NCBI GenBank assembly: GCA_963576475.1
Contig: OY754973.1
Coordinates: forward strand, 6,849,052-6,913,051
Direction: 5' to 3'
From: Molanna angustata
Lineage: Eukaryota > Arthropoda > Insecta > Trichoptera > Molannidae
DNA: 64,000 nt
Shown here: piece by piece, positions 57,525-64,000 of the stretch
Position numbering within the stretch: the stretch's first letter is position 1
Layout: every line of letters starts with the position of its first letter
The notes under the pieces: generated by a model
Database searches by the model: none
The model's input: only the letters and a program-made list of their open reading frames with translations
What the model was told of the DNA's origin: nothing
Translations under genes and position numbers: made by a program

Positions 57525-58615
57525 CATATTACAGGAAGACCTCATACGACTTGACGAATATTGTCTAAAAAATAAATTGGACTTGAATCCTATAAAATGT
57601 TCTTGCATCACATTCACACGCAAAACCAAACCAATTCAATCCCTATACAAATTAAAAGGTCATGAATTATAAAAGGTATCAGAAATAAGGGATTTGGGAC
57701 TACTACTTGATTCCAAATTATTATTCGACTCTCATATTAATTCAATTGTTAACAAAGCATCAAAGTCATTAGGATTCATTATGCGAACCTCGAAGGACTT
57801 TAATAACATCAAAACCTTGAAAAGTCTTTGCTGTACCTTTGTCAGAAGCAAACTCGAATATGCATCCCAAGTATGGAATCCAATGTATGATGTCTATATC
57901 TCTCGTATTGAAGGAGTACAGAAACGATTTATCAGATTTCTAAAATTCAAAGCCCGAACTTATCAAACTGACTATTTTAAATTATGTAAACAGCACCATC
58001 TTTTGCCTAATTACAAACGTCGTGACACTGCTGACATGGTTTATCTATTAAAAATCTTGAAAAGTCAAATCGACTGCCCTGATCTACTTAACAAAATAAA
58101 TCTTAAGGTGCCTACTCAATCGCGACGCCATAATCCCATATTCTCTTTAAAACAAGTATCCACTAATTATCGACAAAATTAATTTCTTTGGCGTGTTTGT
58201 TACAATATAAATAATTCAATACTGAACTCATCAGAATTTGACGTATTCCAGTGTAGTATTACAGGGGCGAGAAATGTTCTTAGTGCTAAGTTATTTAATG
58301 ATATGTGATTTGCTTGTGAATAGGTATGAACTTTTTTTTTTATTGTAATTTAATGTTTCATTTTTATTGTAATTTTAACATTTATTGTAAGTAATATTAT
58401 GTTTACCTCGGCTGCAGGATGAAACTTTATCTATTACAGAAACCGAACATATTGTGATGTTGTATTTTTCATCCTGCAACTGATGGTATGGCCTATCAGC
58501 GGGGACCTATAATTGGCTGCTCGGTTGTTATCTTAATTGAAAAACTATAATTGATAGCTTTTGGTCTCCCAAAGAATTGTAAAATGAAAATCAAAATAAA
58601 TAAAATGTTTTTTTA
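57525..58615 (+). pseudogene. 5'-truncated LINE, ORF2 C-terminal third and 3' end
   Basis: QEDLIRLDEYCLKNKLDLNP opens the copy, a TAA interrupts at about 57670, and the frame continues to 58182 with IRDLGLLLDSKLLFDSHINS, FVRSKLEYASQVWNPMYD and IEGVQKRFIRFLKFKART, then RRHNPIFSL and stop. A further stretch after the stop (AGARNVLSAKLFNDM) keeps homology. This is the region after the polymerase palm in Jockey/R1-type ORF2 proteins. The 3' end is CCTATCAGCGGGGAC ... GGTCTCCCAAAG and AAAATCAAAATAAATAAAAT. Only one in-frame stop was noticed before 58182. Confidence 0.85.
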
Positions 58616-58619
58616 ATCA

Positions 58620-59055
58620 AGTCACAAATTTAAAAATCTAAAACAGTCAAAGTGTTAAGATCATATTTAACGATATTTTTGATAAATTATAATTTTCATA
58701 CAACAAATTAAACTGACAACGAGGGAATCCCGCTAATTTCACTGGTACTTTCATAATTATTTTTTATCGAGAGAATTTTCAAATATTATGATTCTGGAAC
58801 TGTCAAAGTGCAGACAATACTTAATTTATCCCTGTCTTACGTTTCAAGACGATACTTTCGGTATTGGCTGAGTGAAAGAGGAAACGCCAATACAACTAAT
58901 CACATTTGAGTTCCTGTGCGGACAAAGGGAGGAGGAAGAGGCCAGGTTCCACACAGGGCTGTAGGGCCTATGATGATGAAAGGAAGAAGGTAATTGAAGG
59001 ATGCAGAAGGAATGTCGTTCAAGAATTATTTGATAAATATAAATACATTCATCTT
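58620..59055. other. Unassigned; short coding-like piece at its end
   Basis: 58906-59040 is open on the plus strand (DERKKVIEGCRRNVVQELFD) and could be another LINE scrap, but it is too short to assign. Confidence 0.35.
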
Positions 59056-59059
59056 CTTT

Positions 59060-59340
59060 GCCCTAACCTTTGTCCCAATTACTTGGGGTCAACTCTTCTA
59101 GTCCTCATTCTCCTGTCCTCTGCGTCCTCCGATCGAAGCCTTGCCTCTTTGAGATATCTGGGTATTGTGGACATCCAAGTGGTCAATGGTCTACCTGGTC
59201 TTTTGAGGCCCACCTCTATGTCCATCGTTCTTTTTATCATATTATCCTGTGGCAGTCTCATAATGTGTCCATACCATCTCAATCTGTTCTCGGTTAGTTT
59301 TTCGCTGAATGTCGCGACTTTGAAGCCTGCCACAGATATG
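59060..59340 (-). pseudogene. RTE-like LINE C-terminal fragment (third type)
   Basis: The minus strand is open: FSEKLTENRLRWYGHIMRLP, KRTMDIEVGLKRPGRPLTTW, MSTIPRYLKEARLRSEDAED and RRRVDPK. The RWYGHIMR and RP-GRP-TTW blocks place it at the end of an RTE-group ORF different from RT1 and RT4. 5' truncated. Confidence 0.8.
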
Positions 59341-59494
59341 GACGTTCTTCGCCATATAAAACCTTGTCACACCACCAGCCCTGAGCATTCTCATCTTGTT
59401 AAAATGAAGAGTCTTTCACTTTTTTCCTCTGGGAATCTTATACATATTTGTTTAAGAATCTTATTGAAATGTACTTCATAAAAATGCATTTAGA

Positions 59495-59590
59495 GATTGT
59501 CAACATTTCAATAAGAAAAATGAACGCTTACTATGGTGTGGAGAGTTTAGTGTTGGCCACAACCCACTTGTTTTTTAATAGCCATGTATT
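59495..59590 (-). mobile_element. RT4 LINE 3' tail
   Basis: On the minus strand ACAAGTGGGTTGTGGCCAAC, ACTAAACTCTCCACACC and ATAGTAAGCGTTCATTTTTC. Matches 53583-53660 almost word for word. Confidence 0.75.
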
Positions 59591-62040
59591 TCCCATGTTT
59601 TACTCTTCTGTTTTATCGCCTTTTTGTTGTCAACTCTGAAATTTATATACAATTATTGTTTTTGTTATATTGTATAACTACTTTCTATTTTATATAAAAG
59701 TGTATAATACTTCTGGCCGTGGATATAAATAAATATTCATCAGTTTCAAAATATGTCAATTTTTGACATATATTTGGTTCTTTGTTCATTCAACATCGCT
59801 CGATCATGCATCATACTCGTTCGTATATAATATAATATTGAGAATGTCAGTTGGTTGATGTGAACCATAAGTCATAAATATATTTTTGGACCGCGTTGTT
59901 ATGTTAGGGCTATTTATCCATCAGAGCTACTTAGTCGTTAAAATATCATTTCTTATCACTTTACAGAGCTGATAATAGAATTATGAGAAATATATATATC
60001 CACTTCTGGTTTTTCTCGTTACTTCCAATAGGTGTTAAAATTGGTGTTTTATTTTAAAAAAATCAATATTTCTGAATGTTTTGATGTCGAAACTAGAGTG
60101 TTATTTATTGAAAACTAATCACATCTAAGTTATGTTATGTATCTCATACGTTACTTGATTTCAATTTGTAACAGATTGAAATTATTATTTGTACCGTACA
60201 CAGAAAACAATGTTACAATGTTTAAAATTGTAATCCATACCCACAAAATTATTTAGATAAAACTTATAGTATTTATTATTTTCGACACAATACCCTTGTT
60301 TTTTGAACAATAATTTATTTTTCAATACACTTTGATTATTATTTTCCAGTATTGAATTACTCTGTATTACATTGTTATTTTTATATACTTTTGTTATAAA
60401 AATACCAATGTTCAGCTCTTTAGTATAAACGCTGTGTGAATCGCTGAAATCAAAAGTTTATGATAAAAAAACGCATTGCTATTTAGACTTTCTAATCAAA
60501 CAATTTATGTACAATGGTATCTAAAAATATGTTTTATGAATCAGTTATAAAATAAAACCCTCGTGAAACTTCTATGACTAAAACGTTTTTAACCATTTGT
60601 TTCCTTTGTTCATGTCATTACAATAATTGTATAACAGTCGGAGGTAGAAATTCTTAGACAGTTTTAAATGGCTTTGTAACAAGTCAAGGATTTCAAACCT
60701 TCAATCATCGTATTGCGGTTAGAATTTCTCCGTATCTTTTACTAGTCCGGAAGTCAGCATGTTCACCTTCAGGTATATTAAACGCAATTTCAGATTTTTA
60801 CCCAACTCTTAATGCATCTTCTCGCTTCGAGTCTTTTGTTCCTTTTGTGGTTTATCGTTTCGCTTCGATGAATCAATAGAACTCCACGAAATATTATTTG
60901 CCCTTCTTTTGAAGTAGGTGCAATTATCAAGACTATGGAATTACTAGAGTTGTGATAAGAAAAAAAGAATGAAAATCTGCCATCTATGCAAAAAATGCAG
61001 TGCCGATTACGTATAAAGAATGCTAGTGAAACTTGAATTAAACTAGTGCTGTAATAACGGTAATGGCGGTATGTACATTCGAGAACATAATGCGATGTAA
61101 ATGCGATCATTTGACTTCTGTGCCGGTGTCCTGAATCTGTTCCCATCCATCTAGGCATTAAAGTTTTCTATTCATTTTGAGGAAAACATCGGTGGATTGA
61201 TACCTTTTAGTGGTCACAAGTACGATAAATATTCTCAGGTAGAAGCGTTTACATTGGTGAAATTAATTTTTAAAATATATTAATAGCAACATAAACTTGT
61301 TTTGTTTTTTTGGATAATCTTTCAAGTTAGTAATTGATTTGTTTAGGAAAAATACAACTAATGGTTTTAAGTTTCACTAATTTAATACCACAACTAGTAT
61401 CTAGTATTCAGAATGTTTTTATAACAGTTTTTGAGATTTGCAGCTTAATCTATAATTTATTGTCCTATGGATACAATATTATTTAAGGGTATTAGTGATT
61501 TTCTGCCGATTTTCAATAAGGTGCTGCCTCGTTAAAGTACGAAACTAAAAATCTTTACGGATTCTGAACGCATAACGGACGAATAGAATTGACAGTAACC
61601 GCGAGCGACCGTGACCATAGAAACGAAGAAAATGTTCACTTTGTATGACATTCTTTCATTGTTTTCTTTTGTTTGTAGGCGATCAAACGGATCTTTAACA
61701 TCCAATACTTTACCTTAGCATATTGTTATTGAATATAAGTGCACAATAACGGCACTACGTTTATTGTTCTCAAGACTTCGTATTATACAAATATTGTTTG
61801 TCTAGCCCCGAATTACTGTAAACCTTTGATAGTAACTTATTTTCTTTGTTAGACTGCTCTTGTTTAAGCGCCGTACTTCGTTGGTCAATCGTCTGTAGGA
61901 ATCGATTTATCGAGTATTGTAAACTTAAAGCTTTTGGTCTCAATACTGTATTTGAATAGTTATTAGGTACTGTAGTCTTATTCTTATGCTTATGAAAATT
62001 CCTTCGCAAATACGTTGCACTAGTACCTTAACTTTCTGTG
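59591..62040. other. Mostly unassigned AT-rich sequence
   Basis: No gene recognised. 61490-61660 is GC-richer (ACCGCGAGCGACCGTGACC). A minus-strand frame at 62009-61770 (79 codons, Gln/Asn/Ser-rich, LKQEQSNKENKLLSKVY) has no known domain and no good splice sites. Confidence 0.35.
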
Positions 62041-62044
62041 GTAA

Positions 62045-62690
62045 TAATACATACACACCATCACGCCATGTCCCTCACGGGGTAGACAAAGAGAACCGAA
62101 AGCCAAATTTATCTATCTTGACAAACATTCATCGCCTCGTCAACGTTCATACATCGTCTTTTGTTCACGCTTTTTATATTTCCATCTTTCAGAATATCGT
62201 CCACATGGTCGTGGCATCCTTTTCTTTGGCACCCCCGACCTCTCCGTTCTTGTCAGCTTCGTAAATTTTCTTTGTCAGGCGTTCTTCATTCATTCTTCCC
62301 AAGCGGCCAAACCATCTCAATGTGTTAACTTTTATTCTGTTAATTACATCTTTCTTCATTTCACATTCTTTCCTTGTGTCTTCATTTCGTACTCTGTCAT
62401 ATATCGTTCTGTACCTAATTATTCTAAGCGATCTCATTTCAACTGCATTTATTCTGCTTTCGTGCGACTTCTGCCATGTCCAGGTTTCACTTCTATACGT
62501 TAAAGTTGGCACTACGATTGCGTTATGAATGGCAATTTTGGCATTATTTAATATGTTCCGATCATTCATAACTGGTCTAAGGGCTCCATTCACTCTGTTT
62601 CGTGCCATAACTCTTCTTTCAATATCAGGCCGTTCATTCCGTTGGAACATACTTCCCAGATAGGCAACTCGTTCGAGTCATTCTCTACTT
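62045..62690 (-). pseudogene. RT1-family LINE, longest C-terminal copy
   Basis: The minus-strand frame 62650-62192 reads FQRNERPDIERRVMARNRVN, ILNNAKIAIHNAIVVPTLTY, ETWTWQKSHESRINAVEMRS, VRNEDTRKECEMKKDVINRI, TLRWFGRLGRMNEERLTKK and then shifts frame at the GRGRP box. The terminus GGCGTGATGGTGTGTATGT lies at about 62065-62047. It preserves more of the upstream region than other copies. Confidence 0.88.
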
Positions 62691-62699
62691 TTATTTGAC

Positions 62700-63265
62700 A
62701 CGCTGTTCATTCTATTATATAATTATTATTTGATAAATGATATATTGCTAAATGGCATTTTCCCCAAACTAACTTGGGGTCCAGTCCAGAGAAAAACTAT
62801 TTGCGTGAGAAATGATTTTTTCTCACTTTTAGTTTTAATGGGGCGACGTTCAAGCGCACCTACTTTTTAAGTTTTCGAAACATTAATTTTTAAATTTCCA
62901 CGTTTTATAGCCGTCAAGGACTGGGGGAGTGCGTTTTTTGATCGTTTTTTTTATTAATTGAATGTTCAGACAATAAAATTTAATCTCATTCATTCATTGT
63001 CATCGTAGCTCGTTCAAATTTCAACGAAAAAAAAAAAACAATTTCTCCGTGGGTTTTCGTTGGATCACACGACAGTGTGTTTTCAATTATTCATGATTAT
63101 TTCTTTTTTTTTGTTCGTATATTGACGATTTTGTCGAGGCTATTATTATTTTGTTCCTTTCGGTTCTTTTTTTTATTCAGGTATTGACGGAAAATAATTA
63201 AAAAACTTTCGGATATGGAAAAATATTTTTGTTCAGCAATATTTCAATATTTTTATATTAATATT
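62700..63265. other. AT-rich, unassigned
   Basis: Homopolymer-rich sequence, no gene. Confidence 0.4.
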
Positions 63266-63271
63266 TTGTCG

Positions 63272-63494
63272 GCCTTAGTGGCTCAGTTGGTTGGGCATCT
63301 GACTGCTGATCCAAAGGTCCCGGGTTCGATTCCCGGTGGAGACACAGTTTTTAATTGTGATTTCAGTCTGGATCTGTGTGACGATTAATATCGTAATAAG
63401 TCTCTAGAATGTGGCAACAAGTTATTGGGTGCATGTTAAATTAATATTTGACATAGTACCTGTTAGTTGCCCGAGAAGTAACAAAATAAAAATA
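63272..63494 (+). mobile_element. tRNA-headed SINE (type 1b), best copy
   Basis: A box TGGCTCAGTTGG, B box GGTTCGATTCCC, then GGAGACACAGTTTTTAATTG, GTCTGGATCTGTGTGACGAT, ATGTGGCAACAAG, ACATAGTACCTGTTAG, CCCGAGAAG and tail AACAAAATAAAAATA. A possible target duplication is AATATTTT on both sides. The anticodon arm does not close, so it is not a working tRNA. Confidence 0.9.
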
Positions 63495-64000
63495 TTTTCT
63501 TTGGATTTTGTTTAAAAAAGTGTATATTTCAAGTTGATGAATTAGGTATAGGTATAAGTGAAAGTTAAGTAGAACTACAAACCTATATTTTCCTTACTCT
63601 ATGAGTAGATTATTGTTTTTTTTTAACGTTATTTATTTTGTCTTGCCGTTTCTTATTCTTTTTTTTAATTCAGTTTTTAATGACAAATATAATGACAAAT
63701 ATAATATAATTTTATTTCCTATGGGTATTAATTTAATTGCTTTGTAAAATGTTTTTCAAAGTAACTTTACTTTTAAATATTTTATGAAACAACAATTACA
63801 TTTTCATGATGCATAGTAAATGAAAAGATTACTTCGTCGCTGTTTTAAAAATATTTTGGACTTTAAGGTGTATGTATGGCCAACGTTTTGCAAAGCGCCC
63901 ATATTCAAATATTTTTCATGAATCCATGAAATACCCAATGACGCCTTCGACAAAATTACAATACTCACTATTTGTAAATATATAAAATATAGGTCTGAAC
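63495..64000. other. AT-rich, unassigned
   Basis: No gene or repeat recognised up to the window edge. Confidence 0.4.

Noticed and set aside
58906..59481. 191-codon plus-strand frame as a gene
   Set aside because: Most of it is the antisense of an RTE-type C-terminus that reads well on the minus strand (59333-59079).
60790..61158. 122-codon minus-strand frame
   Set aside because: No motif, no conserved pattern, and no supporting splice sites; likely chance.
63272..63350. Apparent tRNA gene
   Set aside because: A and B boxes are good but the anticodon and acceptor stems do not pair, and the same head recurs with a fixed non-tRNA body at 12.6 and 29.8 kb. It is a SINE.

Overview
The window looks like an AT-rich, gene-poor stretch of an insect genome, most likely a moth or butterfly. 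The evidence is indirect. Several LINE and SINE tails end in a shared block built on a TTGCC...GGCAA stem followed by a CCCGCC-like box, a tail style I associate with Lepidoptera. The RTE-type LINE remnants, the tRNA-headed SINEs and a Helitron-style 3' end (hairpin then CTAG) fit the same picture. No complete host gene could be recognised. There are no rRNAs, no credible functional tRNAs and no CRISPR arrays.

Layout. 1-16.3 kb: an 84-bp tandem repeat at the left edge, a LINE relic, a small Harbinger-type element, a tRNA SINE, a 712-bp foldback element with an 11-bp target duplication, a 1-kb repeat family (called A here) split by a truncated LINE, a decayed (TTA)n-tailed LINE, a second long inverted repeat, and one nearly intact LINE (ORF2 on the minus strand, 13.2-16.2 kb) with a single 20-bp duplication breaking its frame. 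16.3-26.7 kb: SINEs, LINE scraps and less repetitive sequence with possible regulatory DNA. 26.7-30.3 kb: an RTE-type LINE copy split by a 2,432-bp CACTA-like element and by a SINE. 30.3-39.7 kb: more LINE tails, a Helitron terminus, an (AC)n tract and ribozyme-like hairpins. 39.7-42.4 kb: the end of a Penelope-like element with a GIY-YIG nuclease, running into about 1.2 kb of (TA)n. 42.5-48.7 kb: a MITE family, a decayed unidentified coding block, two copies of repeat A and LINE relics. 49.4-53.6 kb: a large palindrome, degenerate direct repeats, two LINE insertions with clear target duplications (one 5'-inverted), and a candidate host exon on the minus strand. 53.6-64 kb: further copies of the same families.

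The main theme is nested mobile DNA. Nine copies of one LINE family (called RT1 here; 3' ends read GGCGTGATGGTATGTATGT on their sense strand), at least five copies of repeat A, three copies of a 130-165 bp MITE and two SINE families account for much of the window. Family names such as RT1, RT4, A, B and D are local labels. Percent identities and homology searches were not computed; similarity was judged by eye.
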